A stretch of 64,000 nucleotides of DNA, from the NCBI GenBank assembly GCA_013180625.2, contig SNVD02009834.1, positions 124,001 to 188,000 of the forward strand, written 5' to 3'. Each line of letters opens with the position of its first letter. The first letter of the stretch is position 1. Made by a program: the position numbers and the translations under genes. This stretch comes from Boswellia sacra. Lineage: Eukaryota; Streptophyta; Magnoliopsida; Sapindales; Burseraceae. The notes beneath the pieces were generated by a model. That model had not been told where the DNA came from. It saw only the letters and a list, made by a program, of their open reading frames with translations, and did not search any database. Below, in pieces: positions 13,555-25,540 of the stretch.

Positions 13555-14140
13555 AGACAAATTATTATCCGAAACATTAACAAAAACTTTGTGCATACGC
13601 ATGGAACAAAAAACTTTACTAGAGAAAGCAAAAAGTGAACAAAGAAAGATAAAGAAAATGTGGGGGCAAATGGGCTGGATGACTTTGCCGCTTTGCATAT
13701 TAGATCTCAGAAGGAATCACCCGGAAAAAAAGCAGTAAATGCATGAAGAGAGATTTGTGCAACGAGTACTGTTGTGATGCTTGATGATAGTTTATGTTGT
13801 AATTTTTGGATCGACTTCGATTGGATGCTTAGCCAGTTTGTTTGGTCGGTCCTTTATTCTCCCTAATCCACAGCTTAATGAGTTCTTTTGTTTGTTCATT
13901 AGGTGAAAAAGCCATAGCAGATTGATTGATTAGAATGAATTAAAGAGCCAGCTGATTTTAATTAATTACAAGCGTGTATAGGAAAAGATTGTGATGGGAC
14001 TTTATCATTGTGGATTCTGTCTCGCTTATGTTTTGTAACTTTTGGTTTAAAGTGATAAAATTATTCTTCCACAGTAGGACTTGGAGGGTCCTGACTTCGT
14101 TCACCATCAATCAGCCTCAAGGTGCTCATGAGATGAGAGC
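13555..14140 (+). other. TTL 3'UTR and downstream spacer
   Basis: Sequence after the TTL stop codon. The first few hundred bases are likely 3'UTR; the polyadenylation site was not located. No other feature was seen before the LTR-like element begins. Confidence 0.4.
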
Positions 14141-14144
14141 TTAA

Positions 14145-14747
14145 TGTCACGCCCCGCGCGACGTGAGCACGGGTTTGCACCAAGGTAGCGAAGAAACGCA
14201 CCAAGAAATGAGAGTATGTTACGGTCCATCCAACTTGCTTGCTAGAGTGGCCCAAAATCTACACAAAGGCTTAGCCTTGTTTCTAGAAAGCCTACAAACC
14301 CAAACCCATTTTCTAGAAACTCTAGCAAAGTCAAATATGTACAACTCTCACATGTAAATATGCATTGTCAAAGGTAGTTCACTTACCACACCTAATTTAG
14401 GTAGGACTCATTTATGGCCATTGGATGTATTGAATCCTAGCCATTCATTTGGGAGGTGGATTAGTATAAATACCCCTCCAAGGCTCATTTGTAATCATCC
14501 AAGCTAATCCAAGCAATTTCAATACAAAGCATTGTAAGAGTTCTCTTGTGTAATACAAAGCTCATTTGCATTAGTAATACTTGCCTCTAAGTTCCATCTC
14601 TTCTTCTAGCCTCTAAAGCTCTTTTGGCTCAACGGTCTTAACTTCTCCTTGAGCGAGAAGCAAACTTCAAGGCTTACTTAGCAACTTTCGGGTTCAAGTT
14701 GTCTAAGTGCCGCACGAGCAGCTGCGCTAAACTCTAAGCTCGTGACA
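14145..14747 (+). mobile_element. Probable solo LTR, 603 bp
   Basis: It begins TGTCACGCCCC and ends GCTCGTGACA, giving TG...CA ends with a 7-bp inverted TGTCACG/CGTGACA. A direct TTAA abuts both sides (14141-14144 and 14748-14751); only 4 bp match, where 5 bp is usual for LTR elements. Inside is a promoter-like TATAAATACCCC (about 14465) followed by an AATACAAAG-rich stretch resembling an R-region and polyadenylation area. No coding sequence or second LTR is nearby, so a solo LTR left by recombination is the simplest reading; a short TRIM-type element is possible. Confidence 0.55.
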
Positions 14748-14751
14748 TTAA

Positions 14752-16600
14752 ACTATGAAAATGCCTTCAGCTTGATTTTGTATAACCAAAAGAAAATCTT
14801 TTAATATTTTAACCGAAAATATTGAATAAATTACCACGATTTATCTAAAAGTTTTGAGATGTATAATCCAAATGTAAAATTTGATTCTTACATGCAATTA
14901 ATGGTAGTAGATTAATAAAATTTTACGCACTCATTAGATAGAATTTATCGAAAAAAAACTAGATTACAAAGAAGGGGTGTCCAAGTACTTACAACCCAAT
15001 TGTCAAGTTTTACATTACCAATGTAAGACTCAATTAGTCCTTATGGATAACCCTCACTTAGGGTAGATTCAAAATACTTAAAACAGTTTCAGATCAATCG
15101 ATAATGCATCTTTCATCTAGATACAGTACAGTCTAATTCTCAAGATTGGACAAGAGAATCTCTAGATTAATCTCTTTGAAGGCCACCATAGAAACTAGAG
15201 GCTAATTTGTAGAGTTGCTTTCTTGATTTGAAGGCCACTGTTTTCACAATCTTTAATGGACTTAGTGAGAAGAAATCAAGGTTGGGCCTTCAAGGCCATA
15301 TGAAGGTTCAGGATCTGTTCAAATCTAGATCCATTTTCCGCTTTCTTTGCTGGAAATGTAGCCACTGGTAATCTAATTGGTGTGCGCAGATCAACTTGGT
15401 AAATTAATACTAAGATCAGACTCATTGTCATAAAGACAGCTAATAGTCAGAAAAAGTTAATCACTGGGTGATGTTTTCGGATCTGACTTCTCAGCACATT
15501 CATTCATTGAATCTTTATTAACTCAGATCGTTGTCTTTGTGGATTTCTAAATGCTCACAAAGGGATTATTAATTCTTAGCATGTCAATCTTGGCATAATT
15601 TTTTCTGCAATTAAGCACCAAAAAGTAGAAAACTTAAAAAAGTCCAAACTCAACCGCTAGTGATATGATGTTCATATATTCGAAGGGGAAATTGAACTTT
15701 ATGAATTCATTTGATCTGGGTCGGTTTTTTTTTTTTTTTCCAATTTCGCTCACTTTTGCTTTTGGCTGACCAGCTGGGATTTGAAATCTTACTGATATTG
15801 TCAAAAATTAAGCAACATAAATAAGGCAAAATTAATCAAACCCTAATCAGCTGTCCCAGCGTGACAGAGGACAAAATTATTAACCTTTATTAGAGCAACG
15901 GCCATTCTTTCTGTACCCGGAGACCAAGAGAAGTTAAATACGAAAACAGAGGTAAAATTTAAGTTGAAGTCCAAAATGCCCGAGGACCCAGATTTTACTT
16001 CCTAATAAGACACATCACATTATAGTCATCATTTCATTTTGGCAGATTTGGAAATAGAAGATCCAATGTTGGCAGGCATGGTAACGACAACACATTGCAG
16101 CATCAATGCCATGTGAATTCCAATTTAATGATTTCAACTTCAGCTTTTCTGTTTCCTACAATTTTTTTCCTTTTCGTTTGCTGATTCGACCATTCACTAA
16201 ACTCAGAAATCGCAGGAGAAAGCCTTACATTAAATCGCTCAGGACAAATGAGCAGTTTATATAAATTGTAAAGGGGTCAGGATCAAACTAAGACGTCCAT
16301 GTGACAATTATTTAATTGGATTTTGCAAGTATATAAAAACACATGTGCCAACAATTGGATAACGTAGTATACATCTCTATTGTCACAACAAAGTCAATTA
16401 TTATTAGTTATTTTGCAACCCATAATATATAGATAGAAACAAAATCACAGACACAAATTCATGTACATTGCAGCAAAAAATCATTTCCATTGGAAGGAAA
16501 GAAAATTAAGCTGTACAACTCTCTAGTACAATATAGAAAAAGTAAAACAATATAAGTAATTAGGCTATGGATGGTGATCATCACTCATCAGGATTGGTTT
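14752..16600. other. Intergenic region, nothing recognised
   Basis: AT-rich sequence with no supported coding frame or bounded repeat. The right end probably contains the 3'UTR of the minus-strand gene at 16761-17807. Confidence 0.5.
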
Positions 16601-16760
16601 CCTATTTCTCACAGAACACTCAGGGAAGATATATATTTATATTTGCAGAAACACAAAACACAGAAAATGACTAGAAAGGAAAAGATTAAATTAAAAAAAA
16701 AAAAAACTAAATGGGGCATTGGAAAAGAGTAGTTACCAGGATGATGACATATAATGATGA

Positions 16761-17807
16761 TCATCCCTTCCAACTTCGACTCCTTGATAATAGATCTTTC
16801 ATGCCACCAACAACCCATGTCTCTCTTGCAATGTCAGATGAAAGTTTATGGAAATCAGTGTCGTATGTCATCACCAACAAGTTCTCTTTATTGTTTAATT
16901 TTTCTTCTTCCATTAATGACTTCAAGTTCCTTGTTTTCTTCTCTTCTTTTTGCCTGTACTCTTCATCTTCTTCATCTTTTTTATCTTCATCTTCATTTTC
17001 TTGTTGTTGTTGTTGTTGTTGTTCTTCCTCTTTTTTCTCTTCTAACCAGCTCTTTGCAGGAGCAGACCTACAGCGCATGAGCAAGAGTGCATTTGGCGGA
17101 GGAGCAGCAGGCTCACAAGCTGATTCATAATTGTCAACAGAAGACCTCTCTTTTTCTGTACTTTTCTCTTCTTTATAAAAATTATGGATTTGATTTTCTT
17201 GTAACAACATGAACCACTTGGAAAAAACGGTTCTTGGTGTCTCATTACCATCAGTTACCTCTACATGACTTCCATGGTTGTCTTGACATTCTTCATCTTC
17301 TTCTTCGTCATCAGTTGTGATATCTGATGTAGGGAAAGCACCAAAACATCTAAAATCGAATCTTATGTTTCTTAAACATGTCAAGAAGTGCATGATGTCT
17401 TTCTTGAACCCAATAGACTCGACCCAGCTAGGTCTTTTCTTGTGCTTCCTGTTGTTGTGAAGTCTCTCAATCTCTTCCATGACAGATTGCCAGCTCTTGC
17501 ATGCACCTGCTTTGTGCCTGACTTTGATCTGTCCAGCACAGGTGACTTTTGGGGAGGTTGGCTCCGTGATCTCTGGCCCCATTGGCTTCGTTTTAGCCCA
17601 TAAGAGAGGGCTGGCTTGGCCAGCACTACCTTTGTTGCTTGACTTCTTTTGATGGTGGTGGTGGTGGTGATGGTTGTGGCGCTTGCTGGGCTCTGATGGT
17701 CTTGCTGGGCTACAAATAGGCTTTGGCATCAAGGTTAGACGAGCTCGAGATGGAAAACATACTAACAGATCTGCTGATGGAGCTCCTTTACCTTCTCTTC
17801 CTTTCAT
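16761..17807 (-). CDS. Protamine P1-like plant protein of unknown function, 348 aa, single exon
   Basis: An intact intronless frame. It resembles a small family of plant proteins annotated as protamine P1 family (an Arabidopsis example is, from memory, At2g37100). The annotation name reflects composition; the biochemical role is unknown. The N-terminus has a conserved-looking CFPSRA...LMPKPICSP segment (about 17-34), a His tract (44-52) and basic Ser-rich sequence. A central block (CAGQIKVRHK, SWQSVMEEIERLH, then CLRNIRFDFRCFG) looks ordered. It is followed by an acidic run (TTDDEEEDEE), a second structured stretch (VFSKWFMLLQEN), a Glu/Gln-rich stretch with seven consecutive Gln, probably coiled-coil, and a conserved-looking end (TDFHKLSSDIARETWVVGG...SRSRSWKG). 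The charge pattern hints at nuclear localisation. Start chosen as the first Met of the open frame. Confidence 0.85.
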   Translation of the reverse strand: MKGREGKGAPSADLLVCFPSRARLTLMPKPICSPARPSEPSKRHNHHHHHHHQKKSSNKGSAGQASPLLWAKTKPMGPEITEPTSPKVTCAGQIKVRHKAGACKSWQSVMEEIERLHNNRKHKKRPSWVESIGFKKDIMHFLTCLRNIRFDFRCFGAFPTSDITTDDEEEDEECQDNHGSHVEVTDGNETPRTVFSKWFMLLQENQIHNFYKEEKSTEKERSSVDNYESACEPAAPPPNALLLMRCRSAPAKSWLEEKKEEEQQQQQQQENEDEDKKDEEDEEYRQKEEKKTRNLKSLMEEEKLNNKENLLVMTYDTDFHKLSSDIARETWVVGGMKDLLSRSRSWKG

Positions 17808-18060
17808 TGTGTTTTGCTTTAATTTGCCTTCACTGCTTCTCTTCTCTTCTCTTCCTTTTGCTCTTGTATACTTGTTTCTTTAAAACTTGTTAAAGCTTTA
17901 TGAACTGTATGGTTAGTGGGTTTGCTGTGTGTTTGGAACTTCAGTATTTTAAAAGAAAGGAGGGAGGCATTTACAGCTTTCTTTGCTTCACCTTTTTTGG
18001 TGTTGCTCTTTACCATCTGTTCTGTTTCTCCATTTTTCTAACACTACTTTATGCTGCCCT
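17808..18060 (-). promoter_or_regulatory. Probable 5'UTR and proximal promoter of the protamine P1-like gene
   Basis: Directly upstream of the minus-strand start. It contains pyrimidine/purine-biased sequence of the type common in plant leaders. No TATA box was firmly assigned, so this is a positional inference. Confidence 0.35.
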
Positions 18061-18504
18061 TTAAAAATGGGGTCACAAGCGACCTTCCTTCTTAGCCTTT
18101 ACTTTATCTCTAATGTTTGCCAAACATATTTAAAAATTTAAAGAAAGCTGATGGGAAAGTTAAAGCCCACGAGCTTTGTTTCATGATCCAATTATACCGT
18201 CAACTTGTGAGCCCATGCCAGTTAACGCTACTTATGTATATCCTATCCCTAGCTGGTACCCCCACAAATCTCAACATGCACCAACCACACCTTCAATTGG
18301 GACGCAAATATAATCGACAGAGATTAGCTTGTTAGCACAGGATTGTCAATTAATGCACGCCCAACTATCTTTGAAGAATATTATTTGCCTAACCTAAAGC
18401 AAGGCTTTAGATGTGGAAAGTTTTATCAGTTTTAGATCAATGATCTAAAGCTTATTATAAAGTCAATATATGGAACTCATTCAAAGCATAAGCAGTTGTG
18501 TGTA

Positions 18505-18547
<43 letters not shown>

Positions 18548-21195
18548 TAATAAAGAGAATTTAATAAGATGGCTAACACATGAATTGCAATGGATATTTG
18601 AACAATGGCAAGGAAGACTAGTGTTGTTTTAATTTAGAGCTAATCAAACAAGAAGATTAAAAGGCAAACCAAACTTTTAAGAGGGAAAATTGGGATGTAG
18701 TAAAGTGAGGATTCTATAATGAAAGTGGTAATGCACTTGAGAGTTGTAGGGGGATGGCCCCCTCCACCCACTACACCTTGCGTTAGGATTAGTCTTTCTT
18801 TAATCTTTTTATTTGTTGGGGACCTTCCAATCTAATCTAATATTTCCTCTTTATCATTTATAGTTATTATTATATAACATAGATGGTCATTCGTCACTGC
18901 GGTTGTGGAACCAATTCCTCCCCAGTCAAGGTACCAGTTAAAAGTTACAACTTAACGTTCGTCTGTACTAAACCCTTTTTTTCCACTAACCCGTTTCAGA
19001 AAAGACATTTTTCACAAATATTTGAAGGTTAATTTCCAATAATCTTGATCCTTGGGGCAATATTAATATCCAGCTTTTGTAGCTACAATGCAAAAGCATA
19101 CTTGTTCAGCGAATTAACTTAAAACTAAAACTGGTTCTTCGCCGTATGCATACCATTGAGCGTGATCAGTTAGCAGTAAATGTTACACAGAGGACGGTGG
19201 TCAAAAGAATAGAAATAGTACCTGAGACTGCAGAGTGGCAGATTCATAAGAGGGTGGCTTTTACACGGTAGCCAAAGCAAGGCGTTTTACACTTTTCATT
19301 GTAGAGCTTTTAAGGACAGACTCAAAAAAGCATGCGGGCCGAACCAGCCAAAGCCTAAAGTTAGGTAGATACATTAAATGAATATAGTATGTAAAGTTTT
19401 ATTTCCACAATGGCTCTGTTCTTTAACCTCCATACATGTCACTCAGACATGTAGGGTCGCCGCCCTGGGAAGAAATGGCGAAGTTGAATTCTAAAACTGA
19501 TGTTTTCATCGGTGGACAGTGAATAGCAAATTGTGGACTCTTTCGTACCAGTTCATGTGTGTCAGCACTCAACTTTAACACCTTTACATTGTTTTTGTCT
19601 TCAGGAGTACCTAGGACAAATTCCAAAGTAAGGCCAAGTAATTTCCATTATTTACTCTCGGTGTAAATCGATTTATATCTCATTTCTGATATCTCGTAAT
19701 CTTCTATGGTGTAATAACACAAAAGGGCTTTTATCATCATTATTTTTAAAACATTTAAAGATGATTTAACGTTATAATGATTAAAGTAGAAGATGATTTA
19801 CCCCAGGAATGATTGTTAGTGAGTTAGAAACTAGAATACAGAAGAAACGACAAATAAGATTCAAGTCTCTTTTTAATGAACTAAGCTTCATTTAAGGGCA
19901 ATGTTTTTGAGCTAAATATGCAAAGAGAAGAAAGAGAAAAGATGAAGAACAAGGATGGCCGATGCCCTTCATAATGGAACCCATTGTTGATACATAATTA
20001 CTCGAGTAAGATACTAAATCCGCTCAATCATTATCATTACTATTTTTCTCTATTTTATATTAGATGGGCTCGTATTAGTTACTATATTTTAATTTCAATC
20101 AAAGAGTATAATATTATCTTAAAGAAGATGATCAGATTGATCGATGTATGATGTATCCCCTCCAACAATAAGATATATCTTTTGCCTTATTACAAGTCGC
20201 CCTGGAGACCCTACCTCTCTGCGCTTACAAAATTATAGTTTCTCTATTATATGTATTATATGCTGAATCTCTCTTTTCTTTTCCAGGCTCAAACCTACCG
20301 ATATTGTTTATTTTATTATACTTATTAGTGCTTATGTATATCTCTACCTTAACCTGGAATTGCTGATAACTTCAACAATGTCCTGTCAGCCATGTTCCAT
20401 TTTGAAGTTTGGACAAAAACATTAGGGATAGTAGAAGTTCTTCAAAGATTTCAATATTTTTTGGCTGTTTTTTCTTTCAATTGCGTATGTAGATCATTGT
20501 GGCGGTTTCAAAATTTGGGAAATATTAGAATGAGAATACTGGGGCAGTGATGTTTGGAAATGACAAATGATGGATCATAATTAATGTGATGACGCCTTGT
20601 AATCCCGTGAATTGAAGATCATAAACTGGTCTTTTCCAATTAGAGCTAATGATGATGATTGCATATTTGAAGCCAATACTGCATAACTTAGATATGAACT
20701 AGGAAGTGCAAGTCATAATGGGTTGAAAATTAAATCAGCAATCAAAATATTAATGACAATATCATCACATCCCAGTACAGTGTAAACACATGTCAGGATA
20801 TTTTGGCCCCGTCCACAATCAGCAGCCAGGCCACCCATATTGTCTAACAAAGTATAAGGCCACCCTGGGAGCCCTTAGCTTGTGCTTTGATTACGTGCAA
20901 GTTTGATGCATGCTTTAACTTAAAGAGTGTTATGACATAAGCCCCGATAGATCTTTTTCTCAATCCCGTTTTAAATAATCCTTAAAAATACCGCTTATGA
21001 AAAGGCCATATAGCAGCATTATTTGGAGAGGGAGAAGAAATCTGGAGGGTTTCAAGAGCATGGATGGGAACTGTAACAGGTTGACGAAGAAGCCTTTGTT
21101 AGAATGATTAAGAATCCTTTTCACCTCAAAACTTGAGTCAGTAGATATTGGTTAAATATTAGTATTTATTTTTTTTGATATTCTCTAAAAGATAT
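18061..21195. other. Intergenic region without a recognised gene
   Basis: Only short frames occur, including a 67-residue minus-strand frame at 19423-19626 that matches no family I know. A TG/TA microsatellite lies at about 18495-18545. No bounded transposon was found before MULE-1. Confidence 0.5.
18495..18545. repeat. (TG)n/(TA)n microsatellite
   Basis: A compound dinucleotide repeat ending in about 15 TA units. Confidence 0.9.
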
Positions 21196-21689
21196 TTAAC
21201 ATTAGGAAAAATTACGAAAATAGACACAATTAGAGGGTTTTATTAAAAAATAGACACATCTAAAAAAAATTTTATGTCATAGACATTTTCTTGGCAAAAA
21301 GACTGAAATACCCTTGTATAATCAATATTTTTCTAAAACGTTATTAATTCCCTCTTCGAACGAAATTAAAGAAAGTCAGTAAACTTAACTAAGAACAAAG
21401 AAACCAGTCACAGATCGATACACTTCACTGTCCGAAACAACCTCAACAGCTGAAGCTGAGCAAATAACATAAGAACAACTTTCCTTAATCTCTCTCTAGA
21501 TGACATGAAAATTTTATTAGGTTGTAGTGTTTTCGTTATTGATCGTTTTAGTAACTGACAACCACATTATATAGCTTAAAAATGGGATATGTATGTGAAC
21601 TAAGGTTAGAGATAGTGCCGTTTGTGTGAAAATTTGCTGGAAATTGGCTACCGTTGTGGGAAAATCTGGTATCGCAGTTGACAGATGAA

Positions 21690-22135
21690 GAAGACGAGAT
21701 TTGTCGAGCGTCGTCGAGTGTCGAGCGGTTTTGTCGGATCGAATCTCGACATGTTGGATGGTAGTGTCGAGTGTCTAGGCGTTGTGTCGATTCTAGGTTT
21801 GAGGGTCGAGAGTTAGAGTTTCGTCGAGCGTCTGGTGGATTGACGAACTCGACGAAAGTCGAATACAAATTTCGTCGAGTTCGTGTGTCGCGTGTCGAGA
21901 GTCGAGTGTCAGATACGTGAAAACCGACGTGTAGATGTCTCGAACCATGAATGTCGAGTATTTTCGAGAGTCATTGGTCGAGCTTCGAGACTCGTTTGTC
22001 GAGCGTTTGAGTATGTGCGTCGAGTGCCGAACTTGACGAGTGTCGGATGCAAAGATAGTCGAGTTCGTGTGTCGAGTCTAATTTGTCGCGTGTCGAGTGT
22101 CGAGGGTGTATGTCGAGTGTCGTCGAGCGTTTTGG
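21690..22135. repeat. GTCGAGTGTCG repeat cluster, MULE-1 left arm
   Basis: Dense copies of GTCGAG/TCGAGTGTC in one main orientation, inside the subterminal part of the left inverted repeat. Many chance open frames arise from it (VSRVECR-like peptides). Confidence 0.9.
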
Positions 22136-22225
22136 CAGAACATTCGTTTTTGTGACTTCTGTAAGCAATTTCGTAATTATTTTTTGTCTATGAAACTTAT
22201 ATGATATGTCTCAATCATGCAGGAA

Positions 22226-22500
22226 ATAGAAACTTTACAAATACTTATTGTATACAATGGTTCTTAGACTGTGCAAGAGAATGGTGGTTATTTGTACACC
22301 GATGGGACGGGGAAGCCATTGATAATTCGTGGGTGTGCTACCTATAATGAGTTGGTTGACTGTATTAGTACTAAAATGGGTTGGGATCTTCGTAAGTATA
22401 ACATGAGTTTAGAGGTTCAATTTGTTTGTAAGGGTGTTCTGCCAATGCCGATTCGTATTGAGACTGACGACGATGTTTTTTTTTTATACAACATTGTTTG
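22226..22500 (+). pseudogene. MURA transposase N-terminal exon (MuDR PB1-like domain), broken
   Basis: Translated in frame, it matches MULE-2 32561-32840 almost residue for residue (ENGGYLYT, PLIIRGCATYNELVDCIS, SLEVQFVCKG). This is the N-terminal MuDR/PB1-like region of plant MULE transposases. The position aligned with the MULE-2 start codon is ATA here, and an in-frame TAG at 22265-22267 replaces the Trp seen in MULE-2. The homology stops abruptly near 22510 and runs into sequence that belongs downstream of the Ulp1 gene, so the rest of the transposase is not connected. Confidence 0.85.
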
Positions 22501-22890
22501 GAGGACCAACAATCATATACACAGAGCGTACTCACCTCCACTATACCATAAAAATGTATACAACCGAAAAACATGAGAAACATGTATGTACTAATACAAT
22601 TGGGAAAAGATGTATTTACAAGTTTTCGTACAACTATACATGGAAACCATGTGGGACTATACAAAAAATGTTACTATACAATAATGTGTAAATATCCAGA
22701 AACTATCAACCGAAAAAAATGTGTAACTAAACATAATATATACAATGCAAGGTGATCTCATGGTACAATCGTGCTCGGCTGCTGCTCAACCTCTGCTGAA
22801 TCAACATCGTCATGGCCAATAGTGGTCTTAACATCCGCTGACACATCATCAGCAGTCTCGGTAGTGGCTACAACATCAGCAAGCACAAGA

Positions 22891-23877
22891 TCAGCAGCGC
22901 TGTGAAGGCCTCAACCTCGGAGGGCGCCGTGACAGTCGTGGGGGCCTCCTGTGCCTCAACCTCGGAGGGCGCCTGACGGTCGTGGCGACCTCCTGTGTCT
23001 GTGGATGAACGCGACTGACCCAAAGTTGTACCGCCATTCTCTCCCATTGGCATTCGTTCGTGAATGCCTTAATCTCAGTCAGTGGAACGCCCCTCGCTAG
23101 GAACTCGATGTACTTCAAACAGTACACGCCGCATGCTCCTCCCCCAGGCTCCTGCTGTGGCACCTGGTCCTCGTCCTCGATGCGTATAATGTCGAATGGG
23201 GTTGCGAGATAGTCAAGAATACCGTAAACCTCCATTGACAGCATACGGGGTATTAGCTCAGCCAGGCACCGGACTGTCTGTATGACTGTGTCTGTGGAAG
23301 TATGCCCAACAGCTGAGTCGTATATGGCAACGTGATGGCGATTCAATTGCACCTCAACTGCCACCCAATGATCACCGCTGATGTTAACAGAGAGATAGAG
23401 CTGAAAATGAAATTGACAACATGGAAATCAATCACAACATTTCAAATAAAATGACACATACTAACTCTGTGAATATAAATGTTCTCACCCTGTCCACTTC
23501 GACCCATAGTGTTCCAACGAGGGGCAACTGTCCCAGGACATACTGGACCATGTCATCCTCCTTCACCCAGTTAATGTCATCCAGTCTGTCCGAGTATTGC
23601 TCCCACAACGACTTCAATTTCAACTGCAAGTTCGTGAGTTCGGTTAGCGCATTGAAGGAATCAGAAATTACCTTTAAATTCAGATATTTACGAAATACGT
23701 ACCCAAAAAGTGGTGTCCAGGAAAGCAGACCACTGGACACCAGGTCCGGCCATAGCGCGTGCTCTGCAACGTAGCAACCACAGGTAGCTATCAATGTGCT
23801 GAAAGCAGTAATAGCTATCAATATTATTTCCAAATGTATATCGCAATATTGGAGAGCAGGAGATGGTCTTAAACTAC
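22891..23877 (-). pseudogene. Ulp1/SENP-like C48 cysteine protease, 5'-truncated but catalytic residues kept
   Basis: The coding direction is leftward. One exon (about 23877 to 23488, with introns or frame breaks possible) ends VGTLWVEVDR at a GT donor. After an intron, the exon from 23400 reads LYLSVNISGDHWVAVEV, then HHVAIYDS, VPQQEPGGGACGVYCLKYIEF. This gives the His (DHW), Asp (YDS), Gln (VPQQ) and Cys (GACG) of Ulp1-type proteases, which remove SUMO-like modifiers. The tail is Pro/Arg-rich and encoded by a roughly 40-bp tandem duplication (about 22910-22990). The N-terminal DUF1985-type part, present in MULE-2, is missing, and the frame joins the truncated transposase at about 23878. No start codon is evident, so it is called a pseudogene; the protease core itself is open. 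Confidence 0.8.
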
Positions 23878-23879
23878 CT

Positions 23880-25217
23880 CTATATTTCCATCCATACAAG
23901 AAGCCAAAAACATTGTAGCTCTATATTTCCCTTTCAAAAAAGAACCGTTTGCGATAACTGGCCTAATTGATGATGCAAATCTAGCAACAGAGGCCCCCAT
24001 ACTCATAAAAAAGTATCTGAAATGGTTCTCGTCATCAGTTTCTAACGACGTTTTGGTCCCCAGGTTTGCTTTCTCAATCATGTACATGTACTGGGGGAGT
24101 AGTGTGAATGATTTCTCATGAGATCCGTGAAGTTCTTGCAAAGCTGCCTCCTTTACCCTCCATGCCTTGTTGTAAGTGATATTAACACCCAACGACTCCT
24201 GAACATCGGACATAATATCCTTTGGATGATATATTCTCGATGCCTCAACGAATTTGCTCTTAATATGTTTGCCAATGACATGTGTAGTTGTCTGTTTGTG
24301 AATTTGGTGAAGTCCGGCTCCGGAGCATGTGTGCTGGTTCTTATACTTTTTCATTTGGAAGAAATGTGAGTCGGCCACCTTTGTGGCACGTAAACGTCAT
24401 TTACAAGATTCAGCCTGGTAGACAACCTCAAACCTTGTTGCGTTGGAGTTCCTCACCTTAAATTGAAAGTTCCGTCTTAATGCCAACATCGATAACTTCT
24501 CACGAAGCTCCGTTTTGCTGTTAAACATCTGCCCAACCCCAACCTCAATCTCGTCAACTACAAACGATGAGGCATCATTGCCATCTGTGGAAGGTGGATG
24601 CACAATAGGCGGCATCCACCTGAATGTGTTAGCCCGACAGCTGTCATTCTCAGCGCCCACATTACCTTTTTCATGTCTACGATTTTCATCCACTCTCGGC
24701 TCATTATTTGACACCGGATCTTGCTGATGTCTATATATTGGACGAGTAGGTGTGGAGTGAATTGGACGAGGCACGGTAGGTGTGGAGTGAATTGGAGAAG
24801 GCACGGTAAACGGCTCATCCTGTTTCACATCATTCAAGATCTCCCGTTCTCCCTTATTATCAAAATGTGGACCGTCTACATTGTACCCATCAACAACAAA
24901 ATCATCCAATCCCTCAACATCATTCTCAATACGAATAGTATAATCATCATTGTTATCGTCAACATGCGCACTAACATCATCACTACCATCATCATTATCT
25001 TCGTAATCTTCATCACCACCATCGTCATCATTAACATCATCAATATTACCTAGACTCTCAAACTCTTTAATGCTGTCAAGATGACGTACCAATCTCGATG
25101 GCATCGACGGAGACACCCCTTCTTCATTTTCAAATAACACCTCAACCCCAACTGACTCATGCCCTGCATGCCTTGAACACTGCTTAAACTCAATGCCAAC
25201 GTCATCATTCAGTTGTA
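23880..25217 (-). pseudogene. Truncated MULE (MURA-type) transposase, inverted relative to exon 1
   Basis: Reading leftward from about 25217: an Asp-rich acidic linker (GGDEDYEDNDDGSDD), then IEVGVGQMFNSKTELREKL and NFQFKVRNSNATRFEVVY (the MuDR DNA-binding domain), an in-frame TGA at 24397-24399, then the zinc-binding/transposase region (KYKNQHTC, SLGVNITYNKAWRVKEAAL, YMYMIEKAN) up to MGASVARF...VIANGSFLKGKY. The TGA sits where family members have Trp (CKWRLRA) and is shared with MULE-2. The first catalytic Asp (VDGSFL in MULE-2) is Asn here. Homology ends at ASCMDGN, about 23880, where the frame fuses to the Ulp1 gene. The second Asp, the Glu and the SWIM finger are absent, so no active transposase is possible from this copy. 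Confidence 0.88.
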
Positions 25218-25540
25218 GTTGTACACAAACGAGTCTCGACGCTCGACCAACGACTCTCAAAGATACTCGACATTCATGGTTCGAGACATCTACACGTGGG
25301 TTTCCACGTATCCGACACTCGACTCTCGACACGCGACACACGAACTTGATGAAATTTGCATCCGACTTTCGTCGAGTTCGTCAATCCACCAGACGCTCGA
25401 CGAAACTCCAACTCTCGACACTCGAACCTAGAATCGACACAACGGCTAGACACTCGACACTACCATCCGACATGTCGAGATTCGATCTGACAAAATCGCT
25501 CGACACTCGACGACGCTCGACAAATCTCGTCTTCTTCATC
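25217..25540. repeat. CGACACTCGAC repeat cluster, MULE-1 right arm
   Basis: The inverted counterpart of 21690-22135. The order of non-repeat words is the same (for example the segment read as a His-Cys-rich peptide in the left arm), confirming that it is the same end segment in reverse. Confidence 0.9.

Noticed and set aside
16711..17130. 139-codon plus-strand frame rich in Ser, Phe and Cys
   Set aside because: Antisense shadow of the Glu/Gln-rich part of the protamine-P1-like gene.
19423..19626. 67-codon minus-strand frame ending in a Gly-rich DMYGG
   Set aside because: No family recognised, no splice or leader evidence, and the length is expected by chance in this interval.
21883..22155. 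Open frames full of SRVECRV-type peptides, here and in the mirror-image region near 25200-25570, 29823-30224, 40154-40472 and 43922-44321
   Set aside because: They are translations of the GTCGAG repeat, open on both strands because the repeat rarely makes stops. They are not proteins.
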